Of a stretch of 64,000 nucleotides of DNA, positions 38,160 to 51,239 are shown piece after piece. The stretch lies in contig CM065704.1 of NCBI GenBank assembly GCA_017654935.2, positions 19,537,820-19,601,819 of the forward strand, given 5' to 3'. Numbering within the stretch: the stretch's first letter is position 1; every line of letters starts with the position of its first letter. The position numbers were made by a program, and so were the translations under genes. Under the pieces are notes generated by a model. The model had not been told where the DNA came from and searched no databases. It saw nothing but the letters and a program-made list of their open reading frames with translations. Origin of the DNA: Phymorhynchus buccinoides (Eukaryota; Mollusca; Gastropoda; Neogastropoda; Raphitomidae).

Positions 38160-38692
38160 TGGGGCATAAATTTATGAGTGGGGAGAGGGAAAAGGGAATC
38201 TTGTTTATCCGTTTCTATGTGTTTTTAAACATGTTCAGAATTGGTTTTCTTTATGTTTTTATCTTATGTCTGTGTGAGTCTGTAGCGTTTTGATGTTAAA
38301 TTTATGCTTCGATTAATTGACTTTACTTTGAAAGTCCTTTAGGGAGGAATACTAATATAATACCTATAGGGTTGCTCTTTTTGGGGGCTCTACTTCTTTC
38401 TTCTTCAAGGAAAGTGCCTCCTAGCAGTCAGTGGGCTATGGTTTCCCTTATAGCCCGTATCAGTATGCATTGTTGTACAAAGGAACACCAAAAAGGGATT
38501 TGTGTATGTAAGACAAAAACAAGTGGGTGGTTTGGGAGTATTTAAAAATAATACGAATGGTGAAATAGACGACACTTAACACTATAGCGAAAGTTGAGTA
38601 CAAGAAGGTACTCTCATTCTTCTCTGGTGAAAGCCAGAAGACACTATAATGGTATTATTTTTCTTTATTCCTTTTTTGTGATGGTGCCTCCT

Positions 38693-39985
38693 GGCTTTCA
38701 CCACTGAAGAGTGATGGTGCTTTATAGCTTTCACCACTGAAGAGTGATAGTGCTTTATAGCTTTCACCACTGAAGAGTGATGGTGCTTTATAGCTTTCAC
38801 CACTGAAGAGTGATGGTGCCTTATAGCTTTCACCACTGAAGAGTGATGGTGCCGTCTGTCTTTCACCGCTGAAGAGTGATGGTGCCGTCTGTCTTTCACC
38901 ACTGAAGAGTGATGGTGCCGTCTGTCTTTCACCACTGAAGAGTGATGGTGCCGTCTGTCTTTCACCACTGAAGAGTGATGGTGCCGTCTGTCTTTCACCA
39001 CTGAAGAGTGATGGTGCCTTCTGGCTTTCACCACTGAAGAGTGATGGTGCCTTTTGTCTTTCACCACTGAAGAGTGATAGTGCCTTCTGGCTTTCACCAC
39101 TGAAGAGTGATGGTGCCTTCTGGCTTTCACCACTGAAGAGTGATGGTGCCTTATAGCTTTCACCACTGAAGAGTGATGGTGCCTTATAGCTTTCACCACT
39201 GAAGAGTGATAGTGCCTTATAACTTTCACCACTGAAGAGTGATGGTGCCTTATAGATTTCACCACTGAAGAGTGATGGTGCCTTATAGATTTCACCACTG
39301 AAGTGTGATGGTGCCGTCTGTCTTTCACCACTGAAGAGTGATGGTGCCTTCTGTCTTTCACCACTGAAGAGTGATGGTGCCTTCTGGCTTTCACCACTGA
39401 AGAGTGATGGTGCCTTCTGGCTTTCACCACTGAAGAGTGATGGTGCCTTATAGCTTTCACCACTGAAGAGTGATGGTGCCTTATAGATTTCACCACTGAA
39501 GAGTGATGGTGCCTTATAGATTTCACCACTGAAGAGTGATGGTGCCTTATAGATTTCACCACTGAAGAGTGATGGTGCCTTATAGATTTCACCACTGAAG
39601 TGTGATGGTGCCGTCTGTCTTTCACCACTGAAGAGTGATGGTGCCTTATAGCTTTCACCACTGAAGTGTGATGGTGCCGTCTGTCTTTCACCACTGAAGA
39701 GTGATAGTGCCTTCTGTCTTTCACCACTGAAGAGTGATGGTGCCTTCTAACTTTCACCACTGAAGTGTGATGGTGCCGTCTGTCTTTCACCACTGAAGAG
39801 TGATAGTGCCTTCTGTCTTTCACCACTGAAGAGTGATGGTGCCTTCTAACTTTCACCACTGAAGAGTGATGGTGCCTTCTAACTTTCATCACTGAAGAGT
39901 GATGGTGCCTTCTAACTTTCACCACTGAAGAGTGATGGTGCCGTCTGTCTTTCACCACAGAAGAGTGATGGTGCCGTCTGTCTTA
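38693..39985 (-). repeat. 33-bp minisatellite, about 39 copies, open in one frame
   Basis: The unit on the minus strand encodes VVK(D/A/S)xRHHHSS, 11 residues, so one frame is open for 458 codons (38582-39958). Variants K-D-R-R, K-A-R-R, K-A-I-R and K-S-I-R alternate. There is no signal of a start context, splice site or flanking domain, so the open frame is best explained by a unit length divisible by 3. Confidence 0.9.
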
Positions 39986-40109
39986 TAACCCTCGACAGGC
40001 CCATGCCTACATTGCCTTTCTTTTGTTCTTTTCTCTTCCTTCTCATTCCTTTTTTGCACTCCCAGTTCTAACAGAACGGGAGTACATTGGAATTGGAACG
40101 GGGGGCTGC

Positions 40110-40162
<53 letters not shown>
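40110..40162. repeat. (GT)n inside an element-like sequence
   Basis: Followed by CCAATAGCGCCCAAACCACT, GAACCGATTGTAACGAAATG, a phrase type found beside microsatellites in families X and Y. 40262-40937 is unassigned intron. Confidence 0.8.
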
Positions 40163-40163
<1 letters not shown>

Positions 40164-40937
40164 CTTATTAGACCAGAAAATGCTCCAGCCAATAGCGCCC
40201 AAACCACTGAACCGATTGTAACGAAATGTGGTACAATGGTTCCTTAGACCTTGATGTTTCTGCAAACTGTGTCGTTTTTACAGAATGGCAAGCCATGCTA
40301 ACGTAATCCCAGTGATAATGCTTTGAATATTAAACAGACACTGATTATTTCAGAGATAACGGATGTATTTAAAGCAAAATAGTTAGAGTGAAAGATGTTA
40401 TTCAATAATATTTTGTTATGAAATATCTATTTTCTAAGTAATGCTATAATGATGCAGGACACTGTTTTAACACAAAAAATACACATTGACCATAGAGTCC
40501 AAAATCAACACCCCTGAATTTTAACCAGTTGGTCTCATTTGATGACATTCAAGGGAGATCATTCGAAATATACAATTAGTAGCTTACAATTTGTTCTTCC
40601 ATTTTATTTCCATTTTTAATTATAACAGTTGTTTTGATTTTTTGGTTTTGTTTTCATCGTTACTGGGAGTACAGGTTATATGGCTCTACCGTCTTGTTCA
40701 TTCTTCTTTTCCTGCTCCTCCAGACATGTTCAGATGTTCCTACGGTTTATTTTACCTTTAAGCTATGTTCGCTTTAGTAACAGTAGCAAGAAGATAGACT
40801 AAGAGTACTGGGAGTAGAACCTTGTCAAACGGCCTTTGCTCAAATGGCTTGACATTACTGGATGGCATTAGCCTGTAGTAAGGGGCCTGCAACAGCACGA
40901 GAGCCGCACATTATAGTATTCTCAACAGTAATGGAAA

Positions 40938-41255
40938 ATCATGGTACAGTTTACTCTCTTGTGGGAGACTATGACTCTCAAACGAGAGGGCCTCAAAAAG
41001 GGTAGACTTCCACCCTTTTGGCACTGGCTCTAGAGCTGCAGCCAAAGAGAGAGAGAGAGAGAGAGTTGGCCTTTGGTGACCTTCCCTAACAGCTGTCCTC
41101 AAAACCCTTTGGCTGAGAGAGCGGGGATGTGCCCTGGGCAAGTAATCTCCACTATAAACAAATTCTAGCCCAGCCTGCTGGAATAGCAAATATCTGCCCC
41201 TCTGCTATTTGGCAGTCATGGTCGGAAACGACTGACTGGCGTACAAGCAAACATT
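40938..41255 (+). mobile_element. SINE-like family A, copy 4
   Basis: ATCATGGTACAGTTTACTCT, AGACTATGACTCTC, GGCACTGGCTCTAGAGCTGC, TTGGCTGAGAGAGCGGGGAT, GCCCTGGGCAAG, TAGCCCAGCCTGCTGGAATA, TTGGCAGTCATGG, ending ACAAGCAAAC. It carries a (GA)n in its core. Confidence 0.8.
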
Positions 41256-41790
41256 TTAGGACGAACAGTTTTCTCCTGATATGGCTCCAAACCATCGATT
41301 TACTATCCATTATCTCCGTTTTGTTCTCTTATTTTCTCCTTAATCTACTCGGTTTTATTTATTTATCTAAACTCGGGCTTAAGTTATTCCTGGATCACAG
41401 AGGGCGCGGCATTGTTTACCTACAAGGCTCTTGTCCAAATATTTGATTGAATGATGTCACTTTTGTTATTGTTTGATTCGAAGTTAATTAAAAGTTCTCC
41501 TTGAACATACAGTGAAAAGGCAAAGAAAGAAAGAAACAAACACACCAAGAAAACAAAAGGAAGGGTGGGCGTAATGTTATAATGCCTGAGGATTGTTTAG
41601 TTAGCCCGATTGCACGTCCTGTGTGTATGTATTTGTGTTGGCAAGAAGTGCATGTCTAAAGGCAATTGATAACAGCAGTAAGTTAGTAGAGAAAAGAAAT
41701 AGAAACAAGGATAAATAAACAGCCACTCAGCACTAGAGAGAGTAAGTGAGTGAACAAAGGATGGAATGGTGTTTTTCATTCTTGAAAAGC

Positions 41791-42095
<305 letters not shown>

Positions 42096-42254
42096 CAGAT
42101 ACATACGCATATCAATAGAATAGCTTTTCTTCCTACGGTGCTATTGATAAAAGAAAAATTGGCAAGTTAACTCAATTTTCAAAAACCTTCTGTATAAAAA
42201 TATAAATTTATATCTTTCACTTTATCTTTGTATGTCTTTCTTCTTCTCCTCACC

Positions 42255-42257
42255 GTC

Positions 42258-42288
<31 letters not shown>

Positions 42289-42405
42289 TTCTCTCTCACT
42301 CTCTCTCTCTCTCTCTCTCTCACTCTCTCCCTCTCTCCTATCTCTCTCCCTCTCTCTCCCCCCCCCCCCCCCCCTGTCTCTCTCTCCCTCTCCCTTACAA
42401 ACGCG
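42255..42405. repeat. (CT)n with C15 run
   Basis: Interrupted CT and a C run at 42359-42374. Confidence 0.93.
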
Positions 42406-42874
42406 AAACATGTTCTAATATTCGATTCTCTCTCTTTCAGTTGCAGGCACTGGCAGGGCGATTCGACGAAGAGGTTTTTGTGACCGACTATGTGTACAAA
42501 TAATGTCCAAACACTATTAGTATTTTGGTTATTCATTTCCACACCTCTTTTTGTCCCCTAACTTCACTGAAAAGCATATTCTGTTTATTGTTATATATCT
42601 ATTCCTGTCACATCTGAAAGATTTTCCTATGAGTGTGTTACTGTACAATTCTCGCCTGTTTCCGGTTTACCTAAAATAACAGAATTCTGTTTTCTTAGTC
42701 CAACTCCTCTTCTCTCTGTAATATGTTTTATTGTTTTTGTTTTTTTACCTCGATATCAGTGTATTTATTTTGTTCTTATATGTCATCATGATTATACCTT
42801 TTACCAGATCACATTATGCCGTGTTGTAATAATAGTCTTTCGTTTATAAATGTGCGTCACTTCATCGCCCCTCA

Positions 42875-42930
42875 CTTTATTTATTATTTATTTAAGAAAA
42901 TTTATATAGCGCTTCACTTTCTGCCCACCC
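42875..42930 (-). repeat. Retroelement 3' tail fragment
   Basis: Minus strand AAGTGAAGCGCTATATAAAT with AT-rich (AAATA) tail, the same class as the tail at 14455. The rest of 42406-43080 shows nothing recognised. Confidence 0.5.
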
Positions 42931-43086
42931 CCCTCCCTCCCCTCTAAATTGAAGGTGTTGGGTAAGGCCGTGTACACATATATGCGAAGATTCCGTGCAG
43001 AAACCCGTGCGCAATCCGCGCACATATCTAGAAAATTCTATTCATAGCGCTTTGCAATTAAATATAGCTACAAACATTCCTATTTA

Positions 43087-43170
43087 GCACACACACACAC
43101 GCGCGCGCGCGCGCGCGCGCGCGCGCGCGCACACACACACGAGCACACACGCTCGAGCGCGCACGCTCAC
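43087..43170. repeat. (CA)n(GC)n(CA)n tract
   Basis: Contains about 32 bp of pure GC alternation; strong Z-DNA or cruciform potential. 43171-43888 is unassigned. Confidence 0.95.
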
Positions 43171-43889
43171 ACACATCCATACAACAGCAACAACAAACAA
43201 AACAAACAAAATCACTCATCCAAACTTTTAATCAATTAGTTTCATGTCCTTGTTTCTGATGCTATTTGCGCTGTCTTCCTTTCATTTCACTACCCTAAAT
43301 GGAACATGTGTTTGGGTCAGCTAATCTGACCTCAATATCTGGGTTTTTGTTATTCCTCAATTTCTTTCAGTTGTTTTTGTTTGACTAGTACATGCACCGG
43401 TTTCTTATCTCTGTCATTCTTGTCCATCCATATTGTATTTTCAGAAGCATTCTGACGCTGGCAATTTTCCATGCTGTCAAAATTGATTTGTGTTGTTTTC
43501 TTTCTATAAATCGGTATTTGTTTTGTTGTTAGGTTTCTGTTTTTTTCAGTTTGCCAGTTTATTTATTTTGTTGCGTTTACGACCAGTCGTGTGAATCAAT
43601 AATTTCAATGTTGAATTTCCTCTTTTTTTGTATCTAGAAACATAATTATCTATACCTGCCCCTCCCTTCCCCAATCCCCAACACAAACCCCACGCCCTAA
43701 CACCACCCCCACCCCCTTCCCCCTCCTTCTTGCCTAACGTTGGTGGTACATTTTCCATTTTCCTTTTTTCTTGTTGAAATCCAGTTTAAAACGTGTTTTT
43801 CTTTTTTCTCTTTTTTCTTAAACCGGCAATCCCCATTTCTCTCCTCTCGTTTCTTTCTATCTCTCCCTTTCTTCTCACCCACACATTCA

Positions 43890-44045
43890 CCTGGCCCTGT
43901 GTTCACGTTGAGATAGTATGAGACTTATCATCATGACATCTTAGAAGTCCTTCTAAAGTAGTAGTATTTAACAGGACTTTAGAAGGACTTCTAAGATAGC
44001 ATGATGGTAAGTCTCATGCTTTATCAATGTGGATACAGGCCCAGG
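43890..44045. mobile_element. Palindromic MITE-like element, about 156 bp
   Basis: Arms of about 70 bp: CCTGGCCCTGTGTTCACGTT with TATGAGACTTATCATCATGA and ATCTTAGAAGTCCTTCTAAA, each mirrored at 43972-44045. Divergence between the arms is noticeable. Confidence 0.8.
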
Positions 44046-44257
44046 CCTCTGTTATGTGTTCTTCATCCCATCCCCTATCCGGGTTTTTTAATTCAAAAGA
44101 ACTGATTTTTGTTTTTACTTTCACCTTAATCTATTGATGCATTCTTTGTTTTACGCAATCGTAGATATAACAGTCTATATTTCTATGTGTCTGGCTCTTG
44201 GTCTTTGTCTGTCTATCTCCCCTCACTCCCATTTCTCTCTTGCACACACATGATGTG

Positions 44258-44350
44258 CGTGCGTGCGTGCGTGTGTGTGTGTGTGTATGCGTGCGTGCGT
44301 GCGTGCGTGCGTGCGTGTGTGCGTGCGCGCATGTGTGTGTGTGTGTGCAG
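44258..44350. repeat. (GCGT)n/(GT)n tract
   Basis: Mixed GCGT and GT. Confidence 0.9.
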
Positions 44351-44699
44351 ATGTGTTAAAAGTATTAGCTCAATAACTTTAGTATGTCTGGAAATATTCT
44401 TAGTATCATAATGCAGCTTGAATACTGTCTTTTGACAAGCCGTATTGAACTTTCTCAGTTCGTTCTTTCTAATGTGCACATTTTCTGCTTTGGGTTTTTG
44501 GGTGTTGCTTGTTATGTGTGTAAGATAACTTTTTTTTTCCAGTCCATTGTGTGTATATTTCATCTTTTTTTGTGAAGACCTATTAAGCACAACATAAAAT
44601 GATATATTTTGTTTATCCATTGGCTTACTAAGGAGTTGGGCATTGTGAAGGTTGTTGCTATTTTTCTGTCATAAGCATGTGTGTTAGCATGGTTTTTCT

Positions 44700-45250
44700 T
44701 TTTCCTTCTTTCATAGCTAAGTAAAGAAAATTCATTCTTGAAGTTAAAACTTGTTTGTTTTCTTTGTTTTGTTTTGTTCAAATTAACTAATTTTTATTTT
44801 CTCTTTCCTTTACTTAGTAAAGAATATTGAGCTTTTTTTTCTTCTCAGAACCAAGCCGATTTTCTTTGCTTATTGATGTTTGACTACGTAAAGCGCCTTG
44901 GAATCTTAATTCTTGAAATTTCAAAATGTGTTGCTAGTTTGTTTGATTGTTTTGATTGGTTTGTTTTGATTGATTTTATTTGCTTACTAATTTATTGGAT
45001 AAGTAAAAAAGAATTGGAATCTTAAAATTATGAAATTTCAAATGATTTTTTTTAAATCTGTTAATTTTACTTTGCTTTTCTTGAAACCAAAGTGTCTTTA
45101 CACATTCATTTACAAAGTAAAGAGTTTTGGTCTTAAATCGTTGGCTTGAACATTATTTTCTACTTTCTTTTTTTTAGTTTAGTTTTTGTTATGTTTGTTG
45201 CTGTTGTTGTTTTGTTTTCAGATTTTTGAGTTTGAAAAACTTTGCTCTTT
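44700..45250 (+). repeat. Degenerate tandem repeat upstream of exon 4
   Basis: About four units of 100-160 bp containing (A)GTAAAG...TTGGAATCTTAA and TTGAAATTTCAAA. GTAAAGCGCCTTGGAATC at 44890 looks like a CR1/L2-like tail, so the array may derive from one. Confidence 0.6.
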
Positions 45251-45313
45251 GTTGGTTTTTTCTTCATGAATTTGAGAAACTCACTCTTTATATTTCCTTT
45301 TTTTTTCCTCCAG

Positions 45314-45517
45314 CAACACAGCTCCCTGATTACCCGCACGGCAGGCCCTGCGGACTGGGCTGGGCTGAGGCCCAAGAAGCTGTCCTTCAAGGGCGTGTCC
45401 AGCTGCGTGATCCGCCTGATGCAGAGCGTCAAGTTCAACGCAGAGATCCCTTTCTCCGACGTCCTGACACCATCCAGGGAGGACAGGACCAACATCGCTG
45501 GGGGACCCCACCGATGG
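45314..45517 (+). CDS. ADCY1: Adenylyl cyclase exon 4 of window (C1b, calmodulin-binding-like segment)
   Basis: Sixty-eight codons in phase 0. After a variable Gly/Ala/Pro-containing stretch comes RPKKLSFKGVSSCVIRLMQS, then VKFNAEIPFSDVLTPSREDR. This aligns with the C1b region of mammalian ADCY1 where the calmodulin-binding site was mapped (basic residues spaced with hydrophobics just before AEIPFSNV). That alignment is the main argument for a Ca2+/calmodulin-stimulated cyclase; binding itself is inferred. The acceptor is TTTTTTCCTCCAG at 45301-45313 and the donor is CGATGG|GTGAGT. The 3' end of this exon plus its donor recurs in degenerate form at about 45560, 45710, 45890 and 48590. Confidence 0.92.
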
Positions 45518-45559
45518 GTGAGTGCACTTGACCTGAGTGCTGCAGCCTTGGTGACAGGT

Positions 45560-45640
45560 TAAGTTCCCAGGCTCTCAGCCCTCCTTCTCCGATGTCCTGA
45601 CATCATCCAGGGAGGACAGGACCAACATCGCTGGGTTGAG
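45560..45640 (+). pseudogene. Echo a of exon 4 end
   Basis: CTTCTCCGATGTCCTGACAT, CATCCAGGGAGGACAGGACC, AACATCGCTGGG nearly equals the exon 4 end. The donor region is lost (GGGTTGAGTC). Confidence 0.88.
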
Positions 45641-45709
45641 TCATGTGTCCTTGATCTTAGTGCTCCAGATTTGGGGATATGTCATGTTCAACTGACAACG
45701 CTTTGGGTG

Positions 45710-45795
45710 AGTCCAGTTCATCCCCTTTTCTTACGTCTTAACACAATCTAAGGAAGACAGGGTCCACATGGCTGGGGGATCTCACCGTCTGAGTG
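45710..45795 (+). pseudogene. Echo b of exon 4 end
   Basis: CTTTTCTTACGTCTTAACAC, AATCTAAGGAAGACAGGGTC, ATGGCTGGGGGATCTCACCG then TCTGAGTGAGTT; GAGTGAGTT occupies the donor position. More diverged than echo a. Confidence 0.8.
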
Positions 45796-45887
45796 AGTTA
45801 TATTGTATGAGTATGTTCTGGTTATTAGTGTTGTTGCCTTGGGGATATGTTGTATGTCACTGGCTCTTGTGGGGCAGTCTTGAGGAC

Positions 45888-45987
45888 ATGTCAAGTTCAA
45901 CGCCGATATCCCTTTCTCCCACGTGCTGACACCAGCCATGGAGGACAGGACCAACATTGCTGGAGGACCTCACAGATGGCTGAGTCG
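45888..45987 (+). pseudogene. Echo c of exon 4 end
   Basis: GTCAAGTTCAACGCCGATAT, CCCTTTCTCCCACGTGCTGA, GGAGGACAGGACCAACATTG, GGAGGACCTCACAGATGG, with CTGAGT where GTGAGT would be. The foldback element starts 2-3 nt after it. Confidence 0.88.
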
Positions 45988-45989
45988 TA

Positions 45990-46983
45990 TGGCATTCCAT
46001 TTGTCAAAACAATTTGTGCACGATTTGTAGTGGTAAAATAAGGCATTTTCCTCATAGAATAAATTCTATGCAAATACAATAAATTGTATGCGCATAGAAT
46101 TCATTATGTGTACAGAATGTATTGTGTGGGACTCCGAATTCATGCCGTGTGAACAGAATTCATGCTGTGCACAGAAGTGCACAGCATTCATTCTGTGTGG
46201 GATTCAGAATTCATTCTATGCACAGAATTCATTCTGTGTACATAATTTATTCTGTAGGAGAACGAGGCTCATTTGCATACGGAGTAAAAATGGCAGTGGC
46301 TATTTACCCTCTAGTGGGAAAATTAAACTCAGGCTATTTTCCCTCATGAGGCTATTTTTCCCTCACACTCTCTCTGTCTCTCACTTTGTATTTTTTCTGT
46401 TTGTCTTTCTCTATCTATCTATCTGTCACTCTCTTTGTATTTCTTTCTATGTGTGCCTCTCTCTCTCTCTTTGTATCTCTCTCTTTGGCTTTCTATTTCT
46501 TTCTGTGTCTCTCTGTCTCTGTCTTTCTGTCTCTCTCTCTCTCTGTCTATCTCTATGTCTCCTTCTATCTCCTTCTCTCACTGTCTGTCTCCATTTCTGT
46601 CTCTCTCATTGTCTCTGTCTATGTCTCTCTCTTTATTATTTTTCCTTTGTCTTTCTCTCACCGTTTGACTTTATATATATATATATCTCCCTTTCTCTCT
46701 CTGTATCTCTCACATTCTCTCTCAGTGTGTCTCCATTTCTCTCTGTGTCTCAGTCTCTCTCTGTGTCTCAGTCTCTCTCTGTGTCTCAGTCTCTTCCTGT
46801 CTATCTATCTTTCTCTTTGTGTCTCTGTATGTCTCTCTGTCTCTCTTTATCCTTCTTTGTCTCTGTCTCTCTCTGTCTTTCTTTATCTATGTGTCTTTGT
46901 CTCTCTATATGTCCATGTCTCTGTCTCTCACTGTCTTTCTTTCTCTCTGTCTCCATTTCAGACTCTTTCTCTGTCTCTCTTTG

Positions 46984-47082
<99 letters not shown>

Positions 47083-47307
47083 CTATATCTTTCTCTCTCT
47101 TTGTGTCTCTCTCTGTCTCTCTCTCTGTGTGTCTTTCTATCTGTATGTCTCTGTCTCTATCTCTGTATGTCTCTCTGTTTCTGTCTCTCTCTGTTTCTCT
47201 CTGTCTCTGTCTGCACAGCTGTAGGAGATAAAGACAAGCATAGTCAGAGAGACAGACAGGGTGATACAAATAAAGAGAGACAGAGATAGAGTCCGAAATG
47301 GAGACAG

Positions 47308-47400
<93 letters not shown>

Positions 47401-47616
47401 GAGACAAAGAAGGAGAGATACACACACAAAGAGAGAGTCAGACACAAAGAGAGTGAAAGAGAGAGAGAGACAGAGATTGAGACATATGCACACACAGAGA
47501 AAGAGATAGATACAGAGGGACAGGGACATAGAGAGAGACAGAGACACACAGAGAAAGAAAGAAAGAGCCAGAGACAAAGAAGGAGAGACACACAGAGAGA
47601 GACAGACAGACACAAG

Positions 47617-47658
<42 letters not shown>

Positions 47659-47726
47659 CAGAGACTGAGACACAGAGAGAGACAGAGGCACACAGAGAGA
47701 AAAAGAGATAGATACAGAGACACACG

Positions 47727-47807
<81 letters not shown>

Positions 47808-48042
47808 GGGGTGTAGAGTCACGCAATGAGAGAAAGTCAAAGAAAAAAACAAAGAGAGAGACATATAGAGGAACAATTAGAAAGACAGAGAGAGTAATAC
47901 ATAGAAAGAGAGACAGAGCGAGAGAGACAGAAAGGGAAACAGAGACAAAGAGAGAGTGATAAAGACGGGGAGAGACAGAAAGAGAAAGACAGAGAGACAG
48001 AGAGAGAGAGACTCAAAGAGAAAGACAGAGACAGAGAAACAC

Positions 48043-48130
<88 letters not shown>

Positions 48131-48520
48131 AAAGCTAGAGAGAGAGACACAAAGAGAGACAGAACATAGATACACATAGAGTGACAGAGATACAGAAAGA
48201 AAATGAAGCTGAGAGAGAGAAATAGAGAGAGAGAGGGGGGGGGGGGGGGCAGAGGGAAAATAGCCTGAATTATATTTTGCCACTAGAGGGTAGCTAGCCA
48301 CTGCCATGTTTACTTTGTATGCAAATGAGCCTCGTTCTCCATAGAATGAATTGTGTGTCCTATAGAATACATTCTGTGCACATAATGAATACTGAGTCCC
48401 ACAGAATGAATTATATGCGCATACAATTTATTTTATGTGCATATAATTTACTCTATGAGGGAAATGACTCAGTTTACCACTAAAAATCGTGCAAATTATG
48501 CTTTGACAAATGGAATGCCA
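45990..48520. mobile_element. Giant foldback element, 2.53 kb, TA-flanked
   Basis: The left end TGGCATTCCATTTGTCAAA and the right end TTTGACAAATGGAATGCCA are flanked by TA (45988-45989, 48521-48522). Outer arms (45990-46360 and 48240-48520) share, inverted, GAACGAGGCTCATTTGCATA, ATGGCAGTGGCTA, CCTCTAGTGG, CAGGCTATTTTCCCTC and many GAATTCATTCTGTG-type repeats. Inner arms are pyrimidine-rich on the left (46361-47218) and purine-rich on the right (47236-48235). The centre of symmetry is near 47255. It has no transposase. Confidence 0.88.
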
Positions 48521-48589
48521 TAAGAGTCACATTTCTATAAGTTAGTCTTGACTCTTAGCACTGCAGCAGGTTAATTGGGTTAGGTCAAA

Positions 48590-48700
48590 TTCAACGCTTG
48601 GGGATAAGTCGAGTTCATCACCTTCTCCGACGTCCTCAGTCCATCCAGGGAGGAAAGGACCAACATTGCTGGTGGTTTCCACAGATGGATGAGTTCTATT
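48590..48700 (+). pseudogene. Echo d of exon 4 end
   Basis: CACCTTCTCCGACGTCCTCA, GTCCATCCAGGGAGGAAAGG, ACCAACATTGCTGG then CACAGATGGATGAGTT. It belongs to the same tandem series as echoes a-c, separated by the foldback insertion. 48701-49035 shows nothing recognised. Confidence 0.88.
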
Positions 48701-49033
48701 ATGTTCTGCCTCTTAGTGGTGCAAGGTTAAATACGTGACGTTCAACCTATTATTTAGCACTTCAGATTGCAAGATTCATAGACCACACCCAGATTCAGTT
48801 TCCATAAACATTCTTTATTTATTTATTTGTATCTTTTTGTTCTTCCTTTTTTCTTTTTGTCCGATTTTTCAACTTGATATTTTCGACTGTCTTAATATCT
48901 TACCCTGATTTTAGTTGGTTTTTCTCTGTGCATACCTGTTGTCTTATGTCAGTGTGTCCACCTTTCTGTCTATCTTTCTCTGTTTCTATGTATATTTGTT
49001 TGCTTGTCGGTATATCTGTTTTACTCCCCCTCT

Positions 49034-49035
<2 letters not shown>

Positions 49036-49124
<89 letters not shown>

Positions 49125-49152
49125 TGCACATGCACACGCGTGCGCACGCACG

Positions 49153-49200
<48 letters not shown>
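49036..49200. repeat. (CA)n/(CGCA)n tract
   Basis: CA, then (CGCA)n, then CG/CA. Confidence 0.95.
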
Positions 49201-49201
<1 letters not shown>

Positions 49202-49332
49202 GTTGAATTATGTATGTATTCATTGCATTTATTTATATTATGTATATCTAACTTGAATGTTTGTTTGTCTCTCTGTGTGTGCGCGCGTGTGTGTGTCGGT
49301 GTCTGTGTGTCTGTCTGTGTGTCTGCGGACAG

Positions 49333-49382
49333 AGTTTGGTAGCAACGGTCACAGACAAGCTGCGGAAGCCGTTTAAAGAACG
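49333..49382 (+). CDS. ADCY1: Adenylyl cyclase exon 5 of window (50-nt C1b exon)
   Basis: A very short exon encoding SLVATVTDKLRKPFKE plus two nt of Arg. It corresponds to the ADCY1 stretch reading ALRTASEKLRNR, so the reading frame and homology both support it. The acceptor is CTGCGGACAG and the donor is AACG|GTAAGC. The acceptor region from about 49262 is again GT-rich ((TGTG), TGTCTG runs). With 50 nt, skipping would shift the frame and truncate the enzyme before its second half. An alternative AG two bases downstream would give the wrong frame. Confidence 0.85.
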
Positions 49383-51216
<1,834 letters not shown>

Positions 51217-51239
51217 AAAAGCAGAGACAAAGTAGAAAT

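Noticed and set aside
46088..48307. 378- and 281-codon Leu/Ser/Cys-rich frames
   Set aside because: Lie in pyrimidine arms of the foldback; no domain.
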